Shown: one piece after another, positions 48,130 through 56,678 of the stretch
How the letters are laid out: each line of letters opens with the position of its first letter
How positions within the stretch are numbered: position 1 is the stretch's first letter
NCBI RefSeq assembly: GCF_001028175.1
Contig: NZ_AEJF01000196.1
Span: 1-58,067 of the forward strand
Length of the DNA: 58,067 bases
Source of the DNA: Caballeronia mineralivorans PML1(12)
Lineage (GTDB): Bacteria; Pseudomonadota; Gammaproteobacteria; Burkholderiales; Burkholderiaceae
Direction: 5' to 3'
The notes under the pieces: generated by a model
What the model was told of the DNA's origin: nothing
Database searches by the model: none
The model's input: only the letters and a program-made list of their open reading frames with translations
Position numbers and translations under genes: made by a program

Positions 48130-48184
48130 GCGAAGGCTAGGCTACGGCTCTATTCTTTGGCAATCGACTGAAAGAAACTTAAGG

Positions 48185-49933
48185 ATGATGGCAATGGTTG
48201 AAAACCGCGACAGCATAGCTACAGATCGAGACAGTGTCGGAAAGAACTTTGATGCAATTGCTATGGAAGTCTTTAGCAATCGCCTGTTGGCCATAACTGA
48301 AGATATGGCAATCAACATGATGAGATCTTCCTTCTCTTCACAAATTAAAGAACGTCACGACTTCTCTGTTGGCTTGTTTGACGGGAACGGTAGACTCGTG
48401 GCGCAAGGTACGCATATTCCGGTCCACTTAGGATCTCTCATGGGAGCAATGCAAGCTCTCTTGGCAGCGTTTCCAAAGGAGAGCATCGAGGAGGGCGACG
48501 CGTTTATCTGTAATGATCCTTATCTCGCAGGTGGAACGCATCTACCGGATATTTCGATCGTGAGTCCCGTGTTTGTCGATGGCGAGCTTGCAATGTTCAC
48601 GGCTTGCATCGGCCACCACGCGGACATTGGAGGACCTACCCCTGGCTCGACATCCGCCACTTCGAAAAATATCTTCGAGGAAGGTCTCCGAATCCCCATT
48701 GTTAAAATAGCGTCGAGAGGTAAGCCTGACCGCCATCTTCTCGCTATGATTGCAGCGAATTCGCGGCTGCCTGAGGAGCGAAATTTTGATTTGCAGGTAC
48801 AAATCGCTACTAATGAAAGAGGGGCGGCGGCAGTTCGTTCCCTTGCTTCACGCATGAAGCTTGAGGAGATGCGTCTCGCTATCGAAGCATTGTTGAAATA
48901 CACGCGGCTGAGGCTCGAACAACGGTTAACACAACTGACACCAGGCGCCTATTCGTTCACGACCTGGCTGGACGACGACGGATTTGGCGGAGATTCTGTT
49001 CCCATCGTGGCAAACGTAACCATTAGGGACAACCGGTTGTTCGTCGACATGACTGGTAGCGGGCCGCAGGCTAGAGGGGGATTGAACGTTCCAAGGAGCG
49101 CGTTAAATGCGACCGTCTACTATTGCGTCAAAGCCCTTGTAGACCACGGATTAAGTGTAAATAGTGGTTTATTCGAACCCGTTACGATCACCGCTCCAGA
49201 GGGGACGATCACAAACCCAAGGGCGCCCGCTGCCTGCAGTGCGCGCACCGTCACATGTCAGAAAATAGCAGGAGCGATTTTCGGCGCATTCCGCGGGATC
49301 TTGACAACTGATCGCGTAATGGCGTCCAGCTACGACGTCTTGCCAGCGATTTCCTTTTCCGGCTATCGCTCGGATGGCAGCTACTACGTCTTCGGAGAAA
49401 CAGTGGGAGGTGGCTCCGGCGGCCGGGCCGAATCCGACGGCATGGATGGAGTACATGTGCATATCACGAACTCACTGAATATGCCGTCCGAGGCGCTGGA
49501 GAACGAGTTTCCACTCTTTGTCGAAGCTTACACGTTGGTACCGGATTCAGGAGGAGCAGGGTTTCATCGAGGGGGCCTAGGAATATGTCGTCAAGTTCGT
49601 GCCCTTAAATCCGATACAGTGTTCTCTGGTCGTTCCGATAATCATAAGCGAGGGGCCGCCGGAGTACTCGGCGGTCTTGATGGTGGGTGCGGTCGTCTCA
49701 TCAAGAATTTCGATCGTGACACATCGGAGAATTTAAATTCGAGGGTGGCGGGAGTGACGCTAGTCGCGGGCGAGACGATTCGCATCGAAACGCCAGGCGG
49801 CGCAGGTTATGGACCACCAGGAGAACGCGATCCTCGGCTGATAGCGAAAGACGTCCGAGACGGCATCTTAAGCTTAGAGCGGGCACGAGAAGATTATGGG
49901 TTAGAGCTGGTGGCTACAGCGTTAACGATCTGA
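48185..49933 (+). CDS. hydantoinase B/oxoprolinase family protein, HyuB-type subunit
   Basis: The 582-residue partner of the preceding subunit. Family motifs: FDAIAMEVFSNRLLAITEDM, SSFSSQIKERHDFSVGLFD, FICNDPYLAGGTHLPDIS, CIGHHADIGGPTPGS, and a Gly-rich C-terminus (SGRSDNHKRGAAGVLGG, IETPGGAGYGPPGERDP). HyuA and HyuB act together. MMAMVEN offers several starts; ATG 48194 has AAGG at the best spacing. Codon use and GC are lower than in the backbone. Confidence 0.93.
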   Translation: MMAMVENRDSIATDRDSVGKNFDAIAMEVFSNRLLAITEDMAINMMRSSFSSQIKERHDFSVGLFDGNGRLVAQGTHIPVHLGSLMGAMQALLAAFPKESIEEGDAFICNDPYLAGGTHLPDISIVSPVFVDGELAMFTACIGHHADIGGPTPGSTSATSKNIFEEGLRIPIVKIASRGKPDRHLLAMIAANSRLPEERNFDLQVQIATNERGAAAVRSLASRMKLEEMRLAIEALLKYTRLRLEQRLTQLTPGAYSFTTWLDDDGFGGDSVPIVANVTIRDNRLFVDMTGSGPQARGGLNVPRSALNATVYYCVKALVDHGLSVNSGLFEPVTITAPEGTITNPRAPAACSARTVTCQKIAGAIFGAFRGILTTDRVMASSYDVLPAISFSGYRSDGSYYVFGETVGGGSGGRAESDGMDGVHVHITNSLNMPSEALENEFPLFVEAYTLVPDSGGAGFHRGGLGICRQVRALKSDTVFSGRSDNHKRGAAGVLGGLDGGCGRLIKNFDRDTSENLNSRVAGVTLVAGETIRIETPGGAGYGPPGERDPRLIAKDVRDGILSLERAREDYGLELVATALTI

Positions 49934-50373
49934 AATCACAGGCGGACTCGAATCTGAGAGGTTGACGTCTGGAAACCAATCAGGGAGTGTTAGGAGCGTA
50001 TTGTCTGTCAGCAGTCTCGTGGCAGTCGATATGCCTTAACGTCCCGTATTCCCTATTGGCGCCTGCGTAGCACTTCTTGGAATGCGCGTAATCCCATATC
50101 GCAAATGGTTCGAGCTAAATAGTGGGTAGCTGCAAGCGCGAAAGATCGGTAGCGACTCAGTTTAAGAATACGCGATACGGACCGATGTACCAAGCGATAC
50201 CTCAGAGCAGGAAGATCGCTCGTCATGCCGTTGATGGCGGCACATGGTTCACGAGTACATATTCAGCTGCTACATACCGGATACGCGATAACGCCCTCCT
50301 TATGTTGAGTTAGCGCGTTCAGGAAGGCGAAAATGTATATACGAAATTCCAAAATGCTAAAAAATGGAGCGTT
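49934..50373. other. 440-bp gap with no recognisable gene
   Basis: The stretch between hyuB and the octopine-dehydrogenase-family gene has many stops in all frames; a 63-residue open frame at 50122-50313 has no recognisable domain. No promoter module copy is present here. It resembles other decayed spacers in the region. Confidence 0.45.
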
Positions 50374-51453
50374 ATGCGAGTCAGTATTTTAGGAGCGGGT
50401 GCAATCGCGTATGGCACTGCGGCGTATCTGGCGCAGGCGGGGCATGACCCCATGCTTTGGTCGCCGTCCGGCAAGCGAACGAGAGAGTTGGCCGCTGGTC
50501 AGCCGCTCACTGCCATAGGCGCGATCAGCGGGAGTTTCGCGCTTCGCGTTGCATCTTCTTGCGCCGAAGCCATCGGCGATGCAGACGTCGTCATGTTTGC
50601 GCTGCCAGGCTATGGTCACAAGTTTGCGCTTGAGGCTGCGGCACCCCATGTACGGGAGGGACAGCCCATCATTATCAGCTCTCATATGTCCTTCGGCGCG
50701 CTCTATTTGTCGAAACTTCTTGCCGCACGCGGTATTCGAGCACCCATAATCGCTTGGAGCACAACGCTTTTGACGGGAAGGCAGTTGAGTTCGACGGAGG
50801 TAAAAGTGGGCACAGTGCGGCAGAAAGTCGATATGGCGACGCTTCCGGAGGGCGCTATCGATGAGGGACACTCTCTTTGCCTCCAAATTTTTGGCGACCG
50901 CTTCGGGAAACGCGATGGACTCCTAGCGATCGCGCTGAGTAACCTGAATCCTCAGAATCATCTTGGCATCGCACTGTTGAATCTCACGCGTATGGAGCAT
51001 GGCGAGGAATGGAGCCAAAGCGGGAATATTACGCCTACCGTGGGTCGACTGATTGAGGCGTTGGACCTAGAGCGCCTTGCTATTGCGAAGACCTTCGATT
51101 TGCCGGTAAAGACGGTTCAGGAGCACTTCTCACTGTCGTACCGCATACCCCCCAGTGGCGTGTCCGAAATGAGTCAAGAAATGCATCGCCGAGGCTTGGG
51201 TGGCTCCGGGCCGAAGACAGTGGATAGCCGCTACGTTCTCGAAGATGTTCCATTCGGATTGCTGCCCACTATTCTTCTCAGTCAACTGACCGGTAGCAAA
51301 GCCATCTTGCATGAGTCTGGCATAGCGATATTTTCCGCCGCGTATGGGTGCGATTTCGCACAGAAAAACGATATTCTGCCCGAACTCGGCCTGCAGTATA
51401 TGTCTGTCGCGGAATTGCAGCGTCTCACGCGTGTCGGGTACGAAAGTATTTGA
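50374..51453 (+). CDS. NAD/NADP octopine/nopaline dehydrogenase family protein
   Basis: A 359-residue dehydrogenase with an N-terminal Rossmann fold (MRVSILGAGAIAYGTAAYLAQAGH) and the C-terminal octopine dehydrogenase domain (NPQNHLGIALLNLTRMEHGEEW with the expected catalytic His, and QEMHRRGLGGSGPKTVDSRYVLEDVPFGLLPTI). Family members reductively join or oxidatively cleave an amino acid and a 2-oxo acid (opines). A GGAGCG ribosome site precedes the ATG. Its neighbours are hyuAB and the FAD dehydrogenase, supporting a role in opine-like metabolism. Confidence 0.9.
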   Translation: MRVSILGAGAIAYGTAAYLAQAGHDPMLWSPSGKRTRELAAGQPLTAIGAISGSFALRVASSCAEAIGDADVVMFALPGYGHKFALEAAAPHVREGQPIIISSHMSFGALYLSKLLAARGIRAPIIAWSTTLLTGRQLSSTEVKVGTVRQKVDMATLPEGAIDEGHSLCLQIFGDRFGKRDGLLAIALSNLNPQNHLGIALLNLTRMEHGEEWSQSGNITPTVGRLIEALDLERLAIAKTFDLPVKTVQEHFSLSYRIPPSGVSEMSQEMHRRGLGGSGPKTVDSRYVLEDVPFGLLPTILLSQLTGSKAILHESGIAIFSAAYGCDFAQKNDILPELGLQYMSVAELQRLTRVGYESI

Positions 51454-51759
51454 TGCCCGTACGATCAGTGATCGCTCGATTGCGAATCGGCTGCGTGCGC
51501 AAGCAACCATCGACAGGCTGACACGCCGCAGTGCAGGATATTCGACGCTCCTCGTCACGAGACAGGATCAGCCTTTGTTAGGCTCAGCGACGCCATCGCA
51601 AGTGAGAACGATCAGTGATAGGGAACAACGGCATCCTGCACAACCGGTTGCGCTCCACGTCAAGACAGGAGAGTAGGTCGACTTCCCGTTCTAGCATCGC
51701 ATGAGGTCAATTTACGTCGAGACCCGAAGCGGCGCACGATCTCTTTTCGCCGGCACATC
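51454..51759. other. 306-bp gap, no recognisable gene
   Basis: Between the octopine-dehydrogenase-family gene and module D. The plus-strand frame crossing this gap is a shadow continuing from the preceding gene. No convincing promoter other than module D, and no terminator with a T-run, was seen. Confidence 0.4.
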
Positions 51760-51825
51760 CATAACTCTATGGAATAGCCCCTCGTAGATTCGGACTTTGA
51801 CACGGCACTTTTGCATACCTAGACT
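51760..51825 (+). promoter_or_regulatory. promoter module D, upstream of the IS remnant and chemoreceptor
   Basis: Box CATAACTCTATGGAATAGC (51760-51778), consensus -35 TTGACA (51797-51802), 17-bp spacer, -10 TAGACT (51820-51825). A 17-codon frame (MKMLNHFSTAVDGRLPIE-like) begins right after the predicted start, then the sequence runs into a transposase remnant. The module may once have driven a gene interrupted there; the next intact gene is the chemoreceptor at 52222. Confidence 0.76.
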
Positions 51826-51871
51826 CGGCTCCGGTTGATGAAAATGCTTAATCATTTTTCGACCGCAGTCG

Positions 51872-52054
51872 ATGGTCGGTTGCCTATCGAATGATCAAGC
51901 GGCGTTTGGTGTTGTCACGGTTAGGTATCGTGGCCTAAAGAAGAGCACCGCTCAGCGGGCATATTTGTTCGCGCTGTCGAATGCTTGGACGGCTTGTCGC
52001 AGGCACTATACGCTTAGACGACAGTGTCCAAGAACAGCGGCAGCTGATCATTAG
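51872..52054 (+). pseudogene. IS5-type transposase C-terminal remnant
   Basis: A 60-codon frame contains FGVVTVRYRGLKKSTAQRAY followed by LFALSNAWTACRR, which matches the end of IS5-family DDE transposases (VRYRGLxKNTAQxxxLFALSNLWxxRR). The rest of the transposase and both terminal inverted repeats are absent. It lies between promoter module D and the chemoreceptor gene, marking a past insertion or rearrangement. Confidence 0.72.
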
Positions 52055-52221
52055 ATGAAGGTGAGAATTCGATCTACAGATCATCGCATGCCCAGACTGA
52101 ACAATTGCTCGAGGCTGGTGATTTCCAATGCGGCAACCCTTTGTCCACAAAAACGTTTCTCATACCTCCTTTAGTAGCTTTTAAAATCCCTAGCGGCACT
52201 TCCATACAATAAGGATAACCC

Positions 52222-53778
52222 ATGAGCGGCTTTAGCCTGAATACGAAATTATGGCTGGCGCTTGCGGTAACGTGGCTTGGCCTGCTGGTACTCGGTGGCT
52301 GGGCGGCAATCGAATTGCGCGGCACCATGCTGGCCGATCGCAAACTAGTGATTCAGAATATCGTTGAAGCTGCGTACGGCATCGTCGACGAATATGCAAG
52401 CCTGGTCGACAGTAAAGCCATTACGCTCGATGATGCCCAGCATCAGGCGATGGTGCGGTTGTCGGCTATGCGTTATGGAAAAAACGGCTTTATGGTCATC
52501 ACCTCGGCCAAGCCGGTCGTATTAATGCATCCGACGGTGCCTAATTTGCGCAACAAGGATGTCAGCGACTTTAAAGATCCCACCGGTAAGCTCCTATTCG
52601 TCGAAATGGTCAAGGTTGCCCAAGCTCAGGGGCAAGGTTACGTCGACTATATGGCTACAGTGCCTGGAAGCGATAGCTCGGTACCGAAGATCACCTTTGT
52701 CAAACGCTTTGGGCCATGGGACTGGTATTTGATCTCGGGCCTATATGTGAATGACATCAACACGGCCTTCGAAGCAAACCTGGTGAAGTACCTACTTGCG
52801 ATCCTGGTGATCGGCGGGGCGATAACTGTCGCGATGGTTACGATCATCCGCAACGTCAAGTGTAGCCTCGGCGGAGAACCCACGTATGCCACGAGTATTG
52901 CGCAGAAAATTGCGGCGGGCGAACTGACCACAGTCATCTCCTTGGCGAGTAACGACAATAGCAGCATGTTATTTGCGATGAGCAATATGCAGGAGAGGCT
53001 TACCAGGACCATCAAGCGCATTCATAGCGGCACCGAAACGATATCCCTCGCAACCCAGGAAATTGCAGCTAGCAATCAAGACTTATCGGTACGTACCGAA
53101 CAGCAAGCCGCGTCACTGGCTGAAACCGCGGCCAGCATGGAGCAATTCACGGCTGCAGTAAAACAAAATGTTGAGAGTGCGCAGCAAGCCAACCAGATGG
53201 GAGCTAGCGCGTCGAAGATTGCCGTAGAAGGTGGTGATGTAGTGTGTCAGGTGGTCAATACCATGGAAAGCATCACGACGAGTTCGAAGAAAATCGTCGA
53301 TATTATTTCGGTCATCGAAGGCATTGCCTTCCAAACGAATATCCTGGCGCTCAATGCAGCCGTAGAGGCTGCACGTGCTGGCGAACAGGGACGCGGGTTT
53401 GCGGTGGTGGCCGGTGAGGTGCGCAGCCTGGCGAGTCGTAGCGCCGATGCCGCCAAGGAAATTAAGGCATTGATCGAGAAGTCGGTCAGCCAGGTTGACG
53501 CGGGATCTGTGCTGGTTCAGCGTGCGGGAACCACGATGGTCTCGGTGGTCTCGGCCGTGCGGCGCGTCACCGATATTATTGGTGAAATCGCAACGGCGTC
53601 AGAGGAGCAAAGCAAGGGAATAGAGCAGGTCAATATCGCGATCTACCAAATAGACCAGACGACTCAGCAAAACGCCGCGATGGTTGAAGAGGCGGCGGCC
53701 GCCGCCCATTTACTCGACGAACAGGCCCGCGAGTTGCGCGACGCGGTCAACGTCTTTCATGTTCCAAATACGGCTTAA
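52222..53778 (+). CDS. methyl-accepting chemotaxis protein with periplasmic Cache domain
   Basis: A 518-residue chemoreceptor: a first membrane helix (LALAVTWLGLLVLGGWAA), a periplasmic single-Cache-type sensor (residues about 35-180, with MRYGKNGFMVITSAKPVVLMHP and FGPWDWYLISGLYV), a second helix near 188-210, a HAMP-like linker, and the signalling hairpin IAFQTNILALNAAVEAARAG. It lacks a C-terminal NWETF-like CheR tether. AAGGATAACCC precedes the ATG. Its place among catabolic genes suggests chemotaxis toward the same substrate class. Confidence 0.94.
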   Translation: MSGFSLNTKLWLALAVTWLGLLVLGGWAAIELRGTMLADRKLVIQNIVEAAYGIVDEYASLVDSKAITLDDAQHQAMVRLSAMRYGKNGFMVITSAKPVVLMHPTVPNLRNKDVSDFKDPTGKLLFVEMVKVAQAQGQGYVDYMATVPGSDSSVPKITFVKRFGPWDWYLISGLYVNDINTAFEANLVKYLLAILVIGGAITVAMVTIIRNVKCSLGGEPTYATSIAQKIAAGELTTVISLASNDNSSMLFAMSNMQERLTRTIKRIHSGTETISLATQEIAASNQDLSVRTEQQAASLAETAASMEQFTAAVKQNVESAQQANQMGASASKIAVEGGDVVCQVVNTMESITTSSKKIVDIISVIEGIAFQTNILALNAAVEAARAGEQGRGFAVVAGEVRSLASRSADAAKEIKALIEKSVSQVDAGSVLVQRAGTTMVSVVSAVRRVTDIIGEIATASEEQSKGIEQVNIAIYQIDQTTQQNAAMVEEAAAAAHLLDEQARELRDAVNVFHVPNTA

Positions 53779-54051
53779 CTGGCAGACTGCTAGGGGCGAT
53801 AGTACAGGCGTATACGGGCTGGTGCGATCAATGCTGCGCGTTGGCCGCGTCATCGTCCGCCCATGACATATAGGGGCGGTTCGTACCGGGCGCTCGTCCC
53901 CAAACTGTGATAGGTTCGACACGATAACAAGCGTAGAAAATTGGCGCTGGGTGCTGGTAGCACAATGGTTACGCTCTTAGCTGCTCCGGCCTGGGATGGC
54001 GTAGCAGCACAGTCGATTTTTTTTGAAATGCCTTAAAGGGTGACATTCAAG

Positions 54052-54960
54052 GTGTCAGTGAGCGTCTCCGCCCTCTTCGAGATCGGCATCGGTCCGTCAT
54101 GCTCGCATGAAGTAGGGCCCATGCGAGCATGGTTTACCTTTTGTTTCTGCCTTGAACAGAAGCAACTCGTTTGAGTGTGTCGACCGCATCCACGCCGAGT
54201 AGCGAGGTTCCCTCGGTGCGACCGGCAAGGGGTTGTTCCCGATCTGAAATGTGATTCAGGCTTGCGTTGATCTTGGATGCCGAACAGAAGGCGGTTGGCC
54301 AGGGTCACTGGGTGTAAAGCGGTGCGCCAAGCATCTTCATGAGAAGTTGATAGTGCGCTCGGTTAGCGACCAGATTAACCACGTGCCGCGATGGACTGGT
54401 TGAACCTATCCGCGCTTGCTAGCGACGAGGAGAATGCGCTGCGGAGACCGTGTAGTTAAGGCTCCGACGAACGGACAGCAGGAATAATCCCGTCGTTCTT
54501 CACTACTGCGTTCGATTTATCTCGGGCCCAATAGACAGGGAATCATGGAGTTCCTTTTGACGGTTGCCGCAATTGGGATTCTACCGAGGCGAAATGTGCC
54601 CATATCGGGGCCGAAGTGGGGTGCCAGGGCGTGGTGGGCCCGGCCTGTTCTATGGCCGGTGCGGCGATGTTTTCGGTCATGGGTGGACTCTCGCGCAAAA
54701 CGAGAACGCTGCCGAAATTGGGATGGAATACAACCTTGAACTGATTTGTGGTCCGTTAGGTGAGATCGTGCAGATACCCTGTATCGAGCGCAGCGCGATG
54801 GGTTCTGACGGCAGTAAATGCCGTTCGCATAACACCTCATAGCGCCGCTATCCACTACGTCTCCGTCGATTGAGTCATCCGAGTCATCATGCAGAGAGGG
54901 GCGGACACGAAGACCAAATATAAGGAGACGTCCCGAGGCGGTTTGGCGGTCGCTAACATC
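54052..54960 (+). pseudogene. sdaA: decayed L-serine dehydratase gene (sdaA)
   Basis: No intact frame, but ordered sdaA fragments appear in shifting frames: the N-terminus VSALFEIGIGPSCSHEVGPM (54064 on), GSLGATGKG (about 54206), DWLNLSALA (54394), VKAPTNG (about 54454), GIMEFLLTVAAIGIL (54539), GAEVGCQGVVGPACSMAG (54607), ENAAEIGMEYNLELICGPLG (about 54703), PCIERSAMG, and the C-terminus KYKETSRGGLAV (ends about 54951). Several frameshifts, stops and large deletions reduce it to about 0.9 kb from a normal 1.4 kb. An intact enzyme would convert serine to pyruvate. Confidence 0.88.
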
Positions 54961-55161
54961 GATATGGTGACGACTAGACCAGCGCGGGCCAAGCTTACCT
55001 TACCTTCAAACATTCTTGGTATGTTGACTGGTAGCTCCCACCCGGTGGGTGTCTCACTCTACGAATCTGCAGGCGGCAACCCGCGAGGCAACGATCAGTG
55101 CATGACACTCCTGCAAACCGGTAGGCGCATGCCCGCGGCGCAACAGCCAGAAGGGAAAGAC

Positions 55162-55227
55162 CATAACCCAACGGCATAGCGTCCCTCTAAATTGGACTTT
55201 GACACGGTTTTTTTGCGTGTTCAGACT
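55162..55227 (+). promoter_or_regulatory. promoter module E, upstream of the DUF969-DUF979 pair
   Basis: Box CATAACCCAACGGCATAGC (55162-55180), consensus -35 TTGACA (55199-55204), 17-bp spacer, -10 CAGACT (55222-55227). TTTGACACGG around the -35 is identical to module D. The next intact genes are the DUF969 and DUF979 membrane proteins, about 710 bp away. Confidence 0.75.
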
Positions 55228-55940
55228 CGATTTAGAGACCGCGGCTGCGTATAGATCGGTATCACTGCGTCGGTGCATTGAGGGCAGAGTTTGTGCAGCG
55301 GCAACGGGATACCGGATTCGGTTGGCGTTGGGAAGAAGTGTTCGACGACGGCGATCAGATCCATGAGTCATCTGCAAATCGACGATTGCTGCAATTCGGC
55401 CGTTCCTCTCATATAAAAGACTGGAGACGTTAAAAATGAATTGCACAAAAATTAGCATAGAAGCGCTAAAGAACGAAAATTTGATGGCGGTGTACGAAGA
55501 GGTTCGGATTGCGGCTATGGGCGGGGCGGGGCGGCACGTGCGCGTCGCAGATTGGGTATCGCCAACTAGATCACCGTGCTCGATGCAGCAGGCATGATGT
55601 TTTCTGCGCGATCCGACGTTTATCTGGCTGGCGTACCGTCGCCTGTTGCGATCTGTCACGTTGCGAGACGCGCTCTTTTGATGAGAGACAACGCCAGCGC
55701 CGACAGAGGATGCGGGGATCGAGGACGACCGAGACATCCGGCATGACTTCGGTGAAAGAGTTCGCTTTAAGAGACGCGGAGGCGATGGTTACGGTCATCC
55801 ACGCGAGCATAAGATGGAATCTCCGCGGCAAGAGTTAATCGACGACGATGTGTCGCGCTATCCTTGCGTGGCGACTGCGGCGTTGGAGAGAAAGCGACGC
55901 CGGCGTGAGCCTAACAGTTAATTCAATTTCTGGATAAGAT
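55228..55940. other. long leader between module E and DUF969, possible remnants
   Basis: No intact plus-strand gene. A short frame from 55436 (MNCTKISIEALKNENLMAVY) is protein-like but ends after about 50 codons. On the minus strand, 55232-55373 reads MDLIAVVEHFFPTPTESGIP and then a CPQC motif, possibly a gene fragment of unknown family. I cannot name either. Confidence 0.35.
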
Positions 55941-56678
55941 ATGAGCACTACTATTAGTTTTTGGCCATTGCTCGGAGTCGCCACAGTTGCATTGGGCTTT
56001 ATATGCCGCTTCAACCCGATGCTGATCGTTTCTGTTGCGGCGATCGTGACTGGAATCGCCGCGAAGATGCCGTTCCACGAAATTCTGGCACAAGTGGGTA
56101 GCGATTTCGTAAAGGCTCGCAATCTGCCGCTGATTACACTGCTGCCGCTGCCGGTGATCGGCCTTCTGGAGCGGCATGGTCTACGAGAGTTTGTCCAGCG
56201 AGCGATAGCTAAGGTACGCACAGCGACGGCTGGACGCCTGTTAATTGTCTACTTATTCGTGCGAGAGTTGTCAGCGGCTATCGGGCTGATGAGCCTTGGC
56301 GGCCACGCGCAGATGGTCCGACCACTGATTGCTCCGATGGCGGAAGGCGTCGCTGAGAGCCATTACGGCAAACTCGGAAGTCGCCAGGTCTACCGCCTGC
56401 GAGCGTTTGCTGCGTCGACCGATAATATCGGCCAGTTTTTCGGCGAAGACGTTTTCGTTGCTTTCGGCGGGATACTGTTCATGCAGAACGTTCTACATAA
56501 CATGGGTATAGACGTCGATCCAACGCGCATCGCGTTCGCCGGCATACCAACTGCGGTGTGCGTGTTTGTCATTCATTCGTTCCGTCTGTACCGGCTTGAC
56601 GGCTGGCTCGACCGTGAGCAAAGGACCGCCGCGGTCGAGGATGTTTCAGCCTCAGCAGGCGAGGAGTGTCGCCCGTGA
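55941..56678 (+). CDS. DUF969 family membrane protein
   Basis: A 245-residue integral membrane protein of the DUF969 family: FWPLLGVATVALGFICRFNP at the N-terminus, LITLLPLPVIGLLERHGLREF, TATAGRLLIVYLFVRELSAAIGL, and FFGEDVFVAFGGILFMQNVL. Several membrane helices are visible. DUF969 and DUF979 genes commonly occur as pairs, often near pyroglutamyl peptidase or 5-oxoprolinase genes, suggesting a two-subunit transporter; this is known from context, not proven. Overlaps the next gene by 13 bp. Confidence 0.9.
   Translation: MSTTISFWPLLGVATVALGFICRFNPMLIVSVAAIVTGIAAKMPFHEILAQVGSDFVKARNLPLITLLPLPVIGLLERHGLREFVQRAIAKVRTATAGRLLIVYLFVRELSAAIGLMSLGGHAQMVRPLIAPMAEGVAESHYGKLGSRQVYRLRAFAASTDNIGQFFGEDVFVAFGGILFMQNVLHNMGIDVDPTRIAFAGIPTAVCVFVIHSFRLYRLDGWLDREQRTAAVEDVSASAGEECRP

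Noticed and set aside
54831..54846. A further possible LysR box (CATAACACCTCATAGCG)
   Set aside because: It is three bases short between the half-sites and lacks the -35/-10 layout; it lies within the sdaA remnant.
55054..55737. A 227-codon open frame on the minus strand
   Set aside because: It runs across promoter module E and the sdaA tail, its composition is not typical of a protein family, and no ribosome site was seen; a chance frame or gene fragment is more likely.
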